A stretch of DNA of 64,000 bases from Anopheles merus (lineage: Eukaryota > Arthropoda > Insecta > Diptera > Culicidae): positions 13,184,107-13,248,106 of the forward strand of contig NC_054083.1 of the NCBI RefSeq assembly GCF_017562075.2. The letters run 5' to 3'. Shown one piece after another: positions 53,083 through 64,000 of the stretch (position 1 is the stretch's first letter; each line of letters opens with the position of its first letter). The position numbers and the translations under genes are program-made. The notes under the pieces are model-generated. The model ran no database searches and was not told where the DNA came from. It saw nothing but the letters and a program-made list of their open reading frames with translations.

Positions 53083-54122
53083 TACATGAGGGATTATGTG
53101 GATTGACTGTGAGTTGGTGAGCTAGCCCACAAGCGCCTGAAGGAAGTGATGCTGCTCGAAAGGATAAAATTGCGTTGGCCAATTTCTTCAACATGTGTGA
53201 GCTGTTCCTGAGAGCTGCCTCAACATTAAAAGCCTCCATAACAGCGACATATACCAACGGCCGGACCCGTGGCATCACGCGATTGCCATCCGTACAGCAC
53301 AGTCGTCATCCAGCCGTCGCGTGAGCATTCCATCCCGGTCATCACCCTCAGTACACAATCGACAGTTTCAATAAGTTAGTTTCAATAATAGGTTATTCAG
53401 ACCACTTAGTCAGACCACTCGCGCTTTGTACTAGACCAACCGGTCGACTCTTATTATTATATGTTGGTATTTTTTCAAACGCATATTGCGTTATGTTAAA
53501 CATGCCGATTATTTTGAGCATTTTAGTGTTAAGCAAAGTTTGGTAAAGCGCGTGAATTAAAATTGTCACTAAGTTTTTGTTTTTTAAAGAACTACACAAA
53601 TATCGTAGTTTAATAATTTAAATATATTATGACATTGACTATAAAAATTATTCCAAGTCTCTCAAAAACATATAATTTCTAGTTATTTATCTTCCTGATT
53701 CGAAACACAAAACACAATGTTCGATTATGGGGAGAGGCATATTTTATACTTTTATTATTAAACAATATACGTGTTGTTTTGAATTTAAACATTAAAACTT
53801 AGACTTTTCTGCTGTGACAATTCATTTATTTTGACCGATCGCGTCGAGTGCTAAGTTTCGATTTCATCCGCTCGTGATACGAAACTTCTCTGGTTTGTCG
53901 CTTAACATAGGAAATTCTAAGAAAGGCCGATCGGCCACCAAAAGCGCGCACGTGCCTTAGCGCAGACAATTGTCCTTTGTTTCACTTTCAGCCAACTTGC
54001 GAGTAGGCTTCACACTGTTCATATTGTGTCATTGGTTTACAAAGGAGATACAAAGTTCTTAGTATTGTTTTTCGCTTCGCTCACACCATATGACGCCCCT
54101 AGTTCCTAGCATCCTATTATTT

Positions 54123-56326
54123 TGTTTCAACATACTCCCCTCCGGTTGAATGATTGAATTCAACAGAATTTTTTTCGGTTACAGGCAAAATACAGATTTT
54201 TGATATTCCTCGCTTGTACAACCCATCGTTCGTTTTGACGGTAACTACTCTTATGTTCCCATCACTTCCCGGAAAAATCTCAACTATTCTACCGTAACAC
54301 CATTTCAGGGGTGGTAAACCATCGTCTTTCACAAGCACCATTGTTCCGACGGAGATGTTGTTGCGTTGGCGGGTCCACTTTGTCCGTGGTTGTAGACCGG
54401 ACAAATACTCGGTACTCCAACGTTTCCACAGCCTTCGAAGATATTCTTGTACTTCCTGCCATTGATTCAGCTGGTTGTTCGGAACCGCTTCCAGGGATGG
54501 TTCGGCCAAAGCAGAAAGCGGACGATGGATCAGGAAATGTCCCGGCGTCAAAACGTCAAGATCAGCTGGATCGGTTGATAGTTGAGTCAAAGGTCGAGAA
54601 TTCATGCAACTCTCGATCTGCGTTAGCAGCGTGGTGAGCTGCTCGGTCAGGTCAGCAACGCGTTTCCCATCGTAGGTCTCAGATGATTTTTGAAGGATTT
54701 GACAGCCGCCTCCCATAGGCCGCCAAAATTCGGAAAACGAGGGGGGATGAACTTAAATTCGATGCCTTCATCGCTGCACTTCCGAGTTATGTCGCCTTGC
54801 CATGCCTGGTCCTTGAATTGCTGAGCTAGGACAGCCAATTCTTTCGATTCTCCTACAAAATTCTTAGCGTTGTCACATTCTATTAATGAAGGCTTACCTC
54901 TGCGCGCGATGAATCTGCGTAGGGCCGCAATAAAGGCGTCTGTGGTCAAGTCTGTAACAAGATCGATGTGCACCGCTTTCACGACCATGCATACAAAAAT
55001 GACCACGTATCCTTTCAGCGGCTGCGATTTTCTATGGGGATAGCGGTATGCTATCGGGCCGCATAGATCCACAGGTCAGAAATTGAGGGCTGGCATGCAA
55101 CATTTTCAGATGAACGTACATTGCAATCATGTCGGTGAGGGGATGATTGGATGGAAGTATCATAGGATGTCGTCGATTGTTAGATACTTCTGCATGACGT
55201 AGCCTGCCACCTACTCGCAGTATTCCGGCTTCGATGTATGGATTTAACGACTTCAATTTGGAATGGTTTGCAACGAAACCATTTTTTTCAAGATTTTTAA
55301 AATCTTCCGCAAATGATTCATGTTGTGCTAGACGGACGAGACACTTGATTGAATCGTTTAGTTCTTCAGTGGTCAGATGCGTAAATCGTCGTTGATCACG
55401 ATTTTTTACTTTTGCATTGTGCGCAAATCTGATTATCCATGCCACTAGTCTTTTCAAATCGCCAAATGACGAACGCAGTTTAAAAATGAAGCTCGGTTCA
55501 ATAGAATAAGCTGCCAACGTAACTCTTTTTTCGAGATCTTCCTTCGGTAGTTCAACCTTACTTGCAACCTTTGTAGGAAAAATCAGAGGTTCTTCATTTA
55601 GCCAATTCGGGCCGTTCCACCATAAGGTGGCATGCTGTAGCTGTGCTGGATCCATTCCACGAGAAATTATATCTGCTGGATTTTCTATACCTGATACGTG
55701 ATTCCATTTTCCGTTTGCAGTGAGGTGTTGTATTTCCGATACACGATTCGCAACGAAAGTTTTCCAACGCGATGGGTTTGCTGCCAACCAGTGTAGGACA
55801 ATACTTGAATCCGACCAAAAATATGGTTCTATTTCTTTTTTCAAGGCACCGGAAACCTTTTCATACAGATGTGCCAAGAGTAAAGCGGCTGATAGCTCTA
55901 AACGAGGTAAACAAACTCGTTTTTGTTTACGCGAAGTTGCCAGAGGAGCTACTTTGGATTTCGCCGTTAGTAAATTTACTGTAACTGTATCATCGCTGGA
56001 TACAGATCTGATGTAATTACAAGCGCCGTACGCCTTTTCAGACGCATCGCAAAACCCGTGTAGCTGTGTTTGTTTTACAGGCGTGTGAGAAAGAACCCAA
56101 CGTTGAATACTTATTTTATTAAGTTCTGCAAGATTTTTACGAAAATCTCTCCACTGTTTCTGTAGTGGTGGGTTGAGAGGTTCATCCCAAGACGTTTCAT
56201 TGCGCCAAAGCTCTTGGAGATACATTTTAGCTGCCACTATCACAGGACCGACCAATCCTAAAGGATCAAAAAGTTTTGCCGAGTCTGATACAGCAATGCC
56301 TTTTGTAACTGGATTGTCATGATTGT
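54123..56326 (-). pseudogene. BEL/Pao pol, second copy, inverted
   Basis: Inverted copy of 41,508-43,876 with the same 5' edge at the TA repeat and the same frameshift (near 54,647-54,716). It has its own deletion of about 165 bp near 55,070 between RNase H/integrase zinc parts and the DLCGP segment. Differences elsewhere are few. Frames: 54,117-54,716, 54,647-55,072 and 55,032-56,326. The open frame running on to 56,603 is translation of the TA repeat. It is non-functional. Confidence 0.9.
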
Positions 56327-56645
<319 letters not shown>

Positions 56646-56646
56646 T

Positions 56647-56763
<117 letters not shown>

Positions 56764-56886
56764 TACGGCGAACCAGGAGGGGGGTAGGTTTCCCGGGAAA
56801 CTGGGTACCTGAACGTCGGGAGGGGGGGGGGCAAATCGACGCTAAACAAAACGTTCACGTGGGCGCGGGGCCAGTCACCCAGTCCC

Positions 56887-58476
56887 ATGAAGCAACCGAC
56901 TACAGAAAGCCGAAGAAATTTTCGAAACGGATTCAACGATACCGACCCTACGCAATGCCCCAGGACTACTCTCAAAATGGGCTCATGGAACGTACGCACT
57001 CTAAGCAAAGCCGGAGCCTTGAAAAAACTTGATGATGCCCTAGCCACACTGAACATGGACCTCGTAGCTCTACAAGAGATTCGGTGGCTAGGGAACGGTG
57101 TGCACAACAGACGTGGTAAGCATTGCTACGACATTTACTACAGCTGCCACGACCGCCACCGCGTGCTCGGAACGGGTTTCGCCGTAGGTCCCCGGTTGAA
57201 TCCCACAATCATGGATTACAAGGCTTTAAACGATAGGCTATGCACCCTGCGCATACGAGGCAAATTCTACAATATAAGCCTCATAAACGTTCACGCCCCT
57301 ACCGAAGAAAAAGAGGAAGAGGACTTGCTTTACGGCCACCTCGCTAGAATCATAGATGCGTGCCCCAGACATGATCTCATAATCATCCTGGGGGACTTCA
57401 ACGCAACAGTCGGTAGGGAGCCAATGTACCGCCAATACACTGGCTGTCACTGTCTGCATGAGCACAGTAACGATAATGGTAGTAGATTGGTCCAGTTCGC
57501 CGCAGCGAACAATCTGGTTGTTGGAAGTACCAAATTTGCGCGCAAAAAAATCCATAAGGTTACTTGGGCGCACCAGGATGGAGTAACCCTCAACCAGATC
57601 TACCAGGTGTTAGTAAGCCGCCGACGACAGTCGAGTCTGTTAAATGTCAGAACATATCGAGGAGCCAATATCGATTCCGATCACTACTTGGTTGGCTTAG
57701 TGATACGTTGTAGAATCGCTTGCCCCCGCGTCAATGGAAGCAAAGAAAACACGCAGCCTCGGCTCAACACGGACTCTCTAAGGGACATTACTGTCCAACA
57801 GTAATTTAAAGCCGCTTTAGGCCGAAAATACACGGACCGGAATTCCGCCTGCTGTCAAATCCATATACAAACTGTCAACGGCAGCTTTCTCAAACTGTCA
57901 TATCCATACATTTTTCAGCAAGCGGAATTCTGCGGCCGCGAAATTCCTGTCCGTGTATTTTCGGCCTTAGACGAGTCTCTACTACCAGAAAACAGATATA
58001 AAACACAAGCGAGAGTTTGAACGGTATAAAAATAAAAATAATAAACTTTGCAAGAAATATACTCCCACCACGTCGTGGCAACACCAAATCTGGCTGGTTC
58101 GACGATGAATGTAGACAAGTGACCGAACGTAAGAATAGTGCATACCGCGCAATGCAGCAACGGCATAGAACGCGGGCATGCGTAGAGGAATATTCACGGC
58201 TCAGACGCGAAGAGAAACGAGTTCACCACTCCAAGAAACATGCTTTGGAGGAGCAAAACATGCGGGAACTCGAGCAAACCAGAGAGGCGTACGGACCCAC
58301 ACGAAAATTTTACCAAGTGATAGCAGGTCACCGAAATAACGTTGTACCTAAGGTAACCTACTGTAGTAACCAGCCAGAGGTCCTCTCGCGGTGGGCTCAG
58401 TACTTTGATGAATTACTCAACGACCAGGTTAACGAACAGCTAGAGGCTCCACTAGCTGATAGTGTCATGCTACTGC
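56887..58476 (+). pseudogene. RTE endonuclease and RT start (copy A)
   Basis: 56,887-57,804 holds the endonuclease: GSWNVRTL, LQEIRWLG, GDFNATVG and DSDHYLV, all four catalytic blocks. A stop (TAA at 57,802-57,804) and then the Harbinger-type MITE (57,820-57,966) interrupt it. The frame resumes near 58,050 (TKSGWFDDECRQ) and ends at the truncation. The endonuclease would nick target DNA for reverse transcription. Coding frames that run on at 58,480 only join copy B through the TA repeat. Confidence 0.9.
57820..57966. mobile_element. Harbinger-type MITE in RTE copy A
   Basis: 147 bp, ends GGCCGAAAATACACGGAC and its inverse, flanked by TTA at 57,817-57,819 and 57,967-57,969. Trinucleotide TWA duplication with GGC-type ends suggests PIF/Harbinger. 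Excising it restores the RTE frame apart from the earlier TAA. Confidence 0.88.
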
Positions 58477-58623
58477 CACCTATATATATATATATAATTA
58501 TACGGCGAACCAGGAGGGGGGTAGGTTTCCCGGGAAACTGGGTACCTGAACGTCGGGAGGGGGGGGGCAAATCGACGCTAAACAAAACGTTCACGTGGGC
58601 GCGGGGCCAGTCACCCAGTCCCA

Positions 58624-60596
58624 TGAAGCAACCGACTACAGAAAGCCGAAGAAATTTTCGAAACGGATTCAACGATACCGACCCTACGCAATGCCCCAGG
58701 ACTACTCTCAAAATGGGCTCATGGAACGTACGCACTCTAAGCAAAGCCGGAGCCTTGAAAAAACTTGATGATGCCCTAGCCACACTGAACATGGACCTCG
58801 TAGCTCTACAAGAGATTCGGTGGCTAGGGAACGGTGTGCACAACAGACGTGGTAAGCATTGCTACGACATTTACTACAGCTGCCACGACCGCCACCGCGT
58901 GCTCGGAACGGGTTTCGCCGTAGGTCCCCGGTTGAATCCCACAATCATGGATTACAAGGCTTTAAACGATAGGCTATGCACCCTGCGCATACGAGGCAAA
59001 TTCTACAATATAAGCCTCATAAACGTTCACGCCCCTACCGAAGAAAAAGAGGAAGAGGACTTGCTTTACGGCCACCTCGCTAGAATCATAGATGCGTGCC
59101 CCAGACATGATCTCATAATCATCCTGGGGGACTTCAACGCAACAGTCGGTAGGGAGCCAATGTACCGCCAATACACTGGCTGTCACTGTCTGCATGAGCA
59201 CAGTAACGATAATGGTAGTAGATTGGTCCAGTTCGCCGCAGCGAACAATCTGGTTGTTGGAAGTACCAAATTTGCGCGCAAAAAAATCCATAAGGTTACT
59301 TGGGCGCACCAGGATGGAGTAACCCTCAACCAGATCTACCAGGTGTTAGTAAGCCGCCGACGACAGTCGAGTCTGTTAAATGTCAGAACATATCGAGGAG
59401 CCAATATCGATTCCGATCACTACTTGGTTGGCTTAGTGATACGTTGTAGAATCGCTTGCCCCCGCGTCAATGGAAGCAAAGAAAACACGCAGCCTCGGCT
59501 CAACACGGACTCTCTAAGGGACATTACTGTCCAACAGTAATTTAAAGCCGCTTTAGGCCGAAAATACACGGACCGGAATTCCGCCTGCTGTCAAATCCAT
59601 ATACAAACTGTCAACGGCAGCTTTCTCAAACTGTCATATCCATACATTTTTCAGCAAGCGGAATTCTGCGGCCGCGAAATTCCTGTCCGTGTATTTTCGG
59701 CCTTAGACGAGTCTCTACTACCAGAAAACAGATATAAAACACAAGCGAGAGTTTGAACGGTATAAAAATAAAATAATAAACTTTGCAAGAAATATACTCC
59801 CACCACGTCGTGGCAACACCAAATCTGGCTGGTTCGACGATGAATGTAGACAAGTGACCGAACGTAAGAATAGTGCATACCGCGCAATGCAGCAACGGCA
59901 TAGAACGCGGGCATGCGTAGAGGAATATTCACGGCTCAGACGCGAAGAGAAACGAGTTCACCACTCCAAGAAACATGCTTTGGAGGAGCAAAACATGCGG
60001 GAACTCGAGCAAACCAGAGAGGCGTACGGACCCACACGAAAATTTTACCAAGTGATAGCAGGTCACCGAAATAACGTTGTACCTAAGGTAACCTACTGTA
60101 GTAACCAGCCAGAGGTCCTCTCGCGGTGGGCTCAGTACTTTGATGAATTACTCAACGACCAGGTTAACGAACAGCTAGAGGCTCCACTAGCTGATAGTGT
60201 CATGCTACTGCCACCTAGCATAGAGGTGGCAAACACAAAAGGCTATCCGTCGGCTGAAAAATAACAAGGCACCCGGAACCGACGGAATTGCAGCTGAACT
60301 GGTCAAGAATGGAGCTGCACGACTAGAAAACGAGATTCATCAAATTGTTACTGAGGTTTGGGATAGCGAATCGATGCCTTGTGATTGGAATCTCAGCATC
60401 ATCTACCCCATCTACAAGAAGGGAGACAGGTTGGACTGCAACAACTACAGGGCTATTACGGTGTTGAATACCGCCTATAAAATATTCTCCCTGATCCTTC
60501 AGTATCGTCTTGTCCCGCGCGTCGAAGAGATAATCGGAAACTATCAAAGAGGATGTCGTTTGGCAGACGAAGGCGCGAGACCGTGAGCAGTTTCGG
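58624..60596 (+). pseudogene. RTE endonuclease and deleted RT (copy B)
   Basis: Endonuclease as in copy A, with the same TAA, and the MITE at 59,556-59,702. The frame 59,854-60,264 gives the linker and RT start; after a shift 60,374-60,586 gives PIYKKGDRLDCNNYRAITVLN and GNYQRG, then the deletion joins the C-terminus in another frame. The catalytic YADD box is gone. The region lost is the one still present in the 3.5-4.7 kb fragment. Confidence 0.9.
59556..59702. mobile_element. Harbinger-type MITE in RTE copy B
   Basis: Same 147-bp unit with TTA at 59,553-59,555 and 59,703-59,705. It was duplicated with its RTE host. Confidence 0.88.
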
Positions 60597-60655
60597 ACAC
60601 TCCTGAGGCAGGCCAAGACCGCAAAGCGGTTGTAGCGCCGGATAAGTAAGTAAGT

Positions 60656-61016
60656 AAGTATCTCCAGCGGGAAGCTCCTAGGGTTCATTAAGTATCTTGT
60701 TGGGGAGCGGATGGTATATTTAACATAATGTTGAAACACGTCGGTCACAACACTGTAGTGTTACTGACCGACGTGTTTAACAGGTGTCTGGAGCTAGGCT
60801 ACTTTCCACAGCTGAGTGACAGCGACAGTAGGTGCGGCCGGTGTGTACTTGCTTGACTCCGTACTGTAGTAGATGAAAAGTTGCGAATATCGACCCAGTT
60901 TTACGTTTGAATTGTTAAAGTCGATAGTTATTGGTACTCTGAATTAGAGAAAGGTGAAGTTTATCTGAGAGCAATGCAATAGCTCAGTTTAAATTGGTGA
61001 ATATTATTGTGCAAAT
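60656..61016 (+). other. R1-like RT scrap with a perfect hairpin
   Basis: 60,730-60,781 contains 14-bp perfect stems (60,734-60,747 and 60,765-60,778). The right stem overlaps a short coding-like piece, TDVFNRCLELGYFPQ, an RT motif of R1/Jockey type, so this is a remnant of another element. 60,830-61,016 is non-coding and could belong to the 5' UTR of the following element. Confidence 0.5.
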
Positions 61017-61272
61017 TCAATAACATTCACACATACACACACGGCACACAACTGGGAGGAAATCAAAACAAACCGCAGGATTGAAAGATCCAACTCGGTT
61101 TATACGATCAGATCGAGGATCCAGAAGGTGTGGGGAATTTTCGAATTGGCAGTTGGGGAGCTGTGTAAATCGGTAGCGTTTGGAGTTGGTGACCGTCGAA
61201 TGGAGGTCTCTCAAGGGGCACCGGTGGTAACGAGACATTACTGCGGTTCATAAGAAAACCAGATAAGGCAAA

Positions 61273-61854
61273 ATGTCTGCTATTGGGAGAAACACTCGAT
61301 CCAGTGACCTCTCATCAGACGGCCGTCAAACCAGTGCAAGTACCGCAACCATGGCAAAGACAACCAGCAACACCGTGTCGGCTTCCCGGCGTCCTAGCAT
61401 GGCTGGCACTACGAAGTCAGCTACTTTCCCGGACTTACTTGAACTCCGTGAAGCGGTGAAAGAGATGAAGGATATGCTTGCTGTATCACAGGCGGAGAAC
61501 GCACGTCTACATCAGGAGATGGCGGAGACGCGTCTCTTGCTCGCAAGGTGGCAAAAAGAAGCTGAACGTCGGCAAGAGAAACTTAAGGCTGATCATCAAC
61601 GCGAGTGCGACTAGTTGAATGCGGTCTTGGCTCAAGCCATTGGCAAGAAGCAGGGACAAAACCAGCAGCATCGGGATCAGCAACAAGGGACACGACAGTA
61701 GCATGAGCCTGGTCCTTCCACGTCGTCCATTTCAACGCGCAGCTCCAACATGATGCAACTAATCGACTCTGACGAGGATGATGATCAGGGCAGTTTCTCC
61801 GAGGTTGTTCGTCGTAAATACCGCGGGCGGAGCACCGGTAAGCTACGCGCACAC

Positions 61855-61901
<47 letters not shown>

Positions 61902-62684
61902 GCAGCAGCAGCAACAGCAGCCACAGGGACAGCAGCTGCAGCAGCACCAGCAGCAGCAACAGCAGCCAAAGCGGACGCAGCGTCGGCCTAAGGTTGATCA
62001 CATTGAGGTAACCCCCCAAGAAAGTCAAACTTGGGAGAGCGTGTACCGCCTGATCCGACGAGTGATCCGCGAAGATCCGTTGCACTCGAAGATCACATCG
62101 GTATTGGAAACCGCACTTGGGCTGAACTGTTGAGAATAAAGATCAGCAAATCTGCGGATTCTGCATTGGTGCTTGCCGAGGTACGAGAAATTATCGGTTC
62201 TTGGGGAGTGGCCCGTTTGGTAACGGAGATGGGCGAGGTCATCGTAAGCCATATTGACCCGCTTGTAGAGGAAGCGGAAGTGATTTTTGCACTGGACGGA
62301 GAGCTAGAGGGTAACGCTGGAGTGGTTACTATCAACATGTGGCGGCTTTCTGACGGAACCCAACGAGCACGGGTGCGCCTACCGGCCAAAAAGACTATAA
62401 CCATCGACGGTAAGAAGGTAAAGCTGGGTGGGTGCATCAGCAATATCAAACGTGCACCACCCACTCCCGTAGAACGGCTACGCTGCTATCGGTGTCTTGA
62501 ATTGGGACACATTTCTCGCGATTGCCGTTCAACAGTCGACCAACAAAACATGTGCATAAGGTGCGGGACCGAGGGCCATAAGGCTAAATCCTGCAAGGCC
62601 GATATTAAATGTGCCGTATGCGGTGGTGATCATCGCATCGGCCACAGCTCATGCGTGCGTCCAACATTGCGATGTTCACTGTAA
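61273..62684 (+). pseudogene. R1-clade ORF1 with glutamine run and three CCHC knuckles
   Basis: MSAIGRN at 61,273 is the first ATG after the leader. The N-terminal part has a coiled coil (ELREAVKEMKDML). TAG at 61,612-61,614 and a second TAG near 61,699-61,701 interrupt the frame. A run of glutamines from a CAG repeat (about 61,852-61,970) follows, then ESVYRLIRRVIREDP. A frameshift near 62,100 leads to ISKSADSALVLAEVRE and three knuckles, CYRCLELGHISRDC, CIRCGTEGHKAKSC and CAVCGGDHRIGHSSC. The protein is gag-like and binds element RNA. R1 ORF1 normally ends with such knuckles. Confidence 0.88.
61852..61977 (+). repeat. CAG repeat coding polyglutamine
   Basis: Imperfect CAG/CAA run inside R1 ORF1. 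Other frames translate as serine or alanine/leucine runs and are artefacts. Confidence 0.9.
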
Positions 62685-64000
62685 TGCGAGTGTTGCAGGC
62701 GAATCTAGGCGGCGGACGTGATGCTCAAAATCTGGTGCTCCAGACCGCCCGTGAAGAACGGATTGATGTCGTCGTGCTTTCTGAACTATACAGGCCCCCA
62801 GAGAACAACGGAAGGTGGGCTTTTGACCCGTTGAAAAGCGTAGCAATAGTTGCCACTGGCCAATATCCGATACAACGGGTATGGACTAGTGATGTTTCGG
62901 GCCTGGTGGCAGCGGAGGTTGGAGGCATTACTTTCATCAGCTGCTACGCTCCTCCTCGCCTCAACATTAATGAGTATGAGTGCTATCTGGAAGCTGTGGA
63001 GCTTGAAGCCTGTTCCCACGCAAAAGTTATCATCGCCGGCGATTTCAACGCATGGCACGAGGAGTGGGGAAGCATTAGATCCAATGGGAGAGGAAATCTG
63101 CTTCTCAACACCATCGAGCAGTTTGGTCTCTAAGTGCTAAATCGCGGTGTCACCCCTACATTTCGGAGCTATGATGAGATCAGATCAAGTGTCATCGACG
63201 TCACCTTCGCGAGCTCGATCATCACCCACGATGATACGTGGTCAGTGAGCTCTCTATATACGGCATCAGACTACCGATATGTGTCCTATTCTGTTAGGCC
63301 AACAGCATCAGCATCATCTGGACAGCGAACACAGCCACAGCAAACAGGATTCCCACCAAACCATCAGCCTTCACAACAGAGCAATGATATACCACCATTT
63401 CGAAATCGCCTACAGCACGCCGGCAGGAGGTGGAAAACAACACAATTTTCCGCTGAAGCGTTCTTAGAGACACTTCGCTCACTACGATTCGAGCAGCGTG
63501 CGGTTACGCATGAGACCATGGTCGCAATCATGCTGAAAGCGTGCGATCAAGCAATGCCGCGCGCATCTAAACTCCACCGAGACCCGCATACCGATATGTA
63601 TTGGTGGACACCGGAGTTGGCGCAACTTCGCAAGGACTGCGAAGCAGCGAGAGATCGCGTGCAGAGAACGATGGATCTGGAGGAAAAGAGCTTCGCATTG
63701 GCGGACTACAGGACAGCTAGGAGTGAGCTAAGCCGAGCAATTAGAGTCAGCAAGAGAACACAGTTCCAGGAGCTAATAAATATTGCGGAGGAGAACGAAT
63801 TCGGCACTGGTTTTCAGGTCGTTATGTCTCACCTCCGTGGCAGTCGAACGCCACCAGAGACGGAACGAGATAGACTGGAGCTTATCGTGTCCGACTTTTT
63901 CCCGATACGCCCATCCTTTGAGTGGCTCGAGACCACTGATCCAGCAGAGACAGACACGTCATCGACCAGTCCTGTGACTCCGGTAAATGAGATCGAACTA
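62651..64000 (+). pseudogene. R1-clade ORF2 endonuclease and linker, 3' end outside window
   Basis: Overlaps the end of ORF1 by about 34 bp, as in R1 elements. Endonuclease motifs: LQANLGG, LSELYRP and GDFNAWHEEWG. The block that normally reads SDH reads SDYRY (near 63,268), so the catalytic histidine is replaced. TAA at 63,131-63,133 is the only stop; beyond it the same frame is open to the window end with VIDVTFAS, a Gln-rich insert, YWWTPELAQLRKDC and the start of the RT linker. It would nick the target and copy RNA; the stop and the H-to-Y change argue against function. Confidence 0.87.

Larger units (their letters stand above)
52246..54132 (-). mobile_element. Long BEL LTR-like unit, copy L3
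   Basis: Inverted and near-identical to L1 (both 1,887 bp). Unlike L1 it is joined to BEL pol at its start with the purine tract, so L3 keeps the original LTR context. Confidence 0.75.
58497..60655 (+). mobile_element. RTE/JAM1-like element, tandem copy B, internally deleted
   Basis: Full 5' and 3' ends, the latter with TAAG repeats (60,640-60,660). About 1 kb of RT is missing between GNYQRG and the last 20 codons (AREQFRTLLRQ). It carries the same MITE at the same position as copy A. Confidence 0.9.
61017..64000 (+). mobile_element. R1-clade element, 5' part, runs off the window
   Basis: 5' UTR, ORF1 with zinc knuckles and ORF2 endonuclease in normal order. Its sequence is not the same family as the Arg-rich 3' fragments at 39 and 50 kb as far as can be judged without shared regions. 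The RT and 3' end lie beyond 64,000. Confidence 0.85.

Noticed and set aside
61583..62085. Alanine-, serine- or leucine-rich proteins
   Set aside because: They are other frames of the CAG repeat in R1 ORF1.

Overview
The window is a dense graveyard of nested transposable elements with no recognisable host gene. Everything seen fits mosquito, most likely Anopheles, heterochromatin or a comparable repeat island. It holds CR1/T1/Q-like non-LTR elements whose ORF1 starts with a PHD-like zinc finger, a 200-bp tRNA-derived SINE of SINE200 type, RTE/JAM1-like copies ending in TAAG repeats, R1-clade elements with a CCHC C-terminus, Jockey- and I-type remnants, BEL/Pao and Mag-like Ty3/gypsy elements, P-type transposase with a THAP domain, and several MITEs. 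The species assignment is inference from this family mix; no host marker was seen.

Left part (1-14.8 kb): a BEL/Pao pol and its 3' LTR (1-3.5 kb) sit at the edge of an old CR1 copy. That copy was also hit by an RTE element (3.5-4.7 kb), a SINE (5.2 kb), a TA-flanked MITE (5.8-6.1 kb), a complete Mag-like gypsy element on the minus strand with two 239-bp LTRs and a 5-bp target duplication (7.47-12.32 kb), and an unidentified insert (12.4-13.1 kb). Its RT part ends near 14.7 kb.

Middle part (14.8-32.6 kb): a nearly full-length but broken CR1 (14.85-19.34 kb), a Jockey-like element on the minus strand (19.34-22.6 kb), an I-like RT/RNase H fragment, a CR1 5' end, an R1-clade 3' end (all minus, 22.6-25.0 kb), and an AT-rich I-like element on the plus strand (25.1-31.2 kb) broken by a 537-bp MITE and a solo LTR. 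Then comes an R1-clade RT fragment fused to a 28S rRNA fragment (31.5-32.3 kb).

Right part (32.6-56.7 kb) is the most unusual. Two near-identical arms of about 4.44 kb (32,583-41,183, from which a later CR1 insertion must be subtracted, and 49,698-54,132) lie in inverted orientation. Each arm carries a 1,887-bp BEL LTR-like unit, a foldback-like segment, an R1-clade 3' fragment with its 16-bp target duplication, and a further segment. Between them lie a TA repeat, a truncated BEL pol with a third LTR-like copy (itself hit by another CR1), and P-type transposase pieces. The 1.9-kb unit carries, antisense to the BEL element, a 170-codon ORF with its own TATA box. It is intact in two copies and broken in one, and I do not recognise it. 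A second BEL pol copy on the minus strand follows at 54.1-56.3 kb.

Right end (56.7-64 kb): two RTE copies in direct tandem, both carrying the same Harbinger-type MITE at the same site, then the 5' two thirds of an R1-clade element (ORF1 with a glutamine run and zinc knuckles, ORF2 endonuclease) that runs off the window.

The elements do not work together as an operon or pathway. Their relation is nesting, and insertion order can be read from target duplications and shared or unshared insertions. Most coding regions are broken by stops or frameshifts. The least damaged are the CR1 ORF2 at 35,810-38,860, the BEL pol at 2-3,109, the CR1 RT at 44,016-45,710 and the gypsy gag-pol, which has one frameshift.
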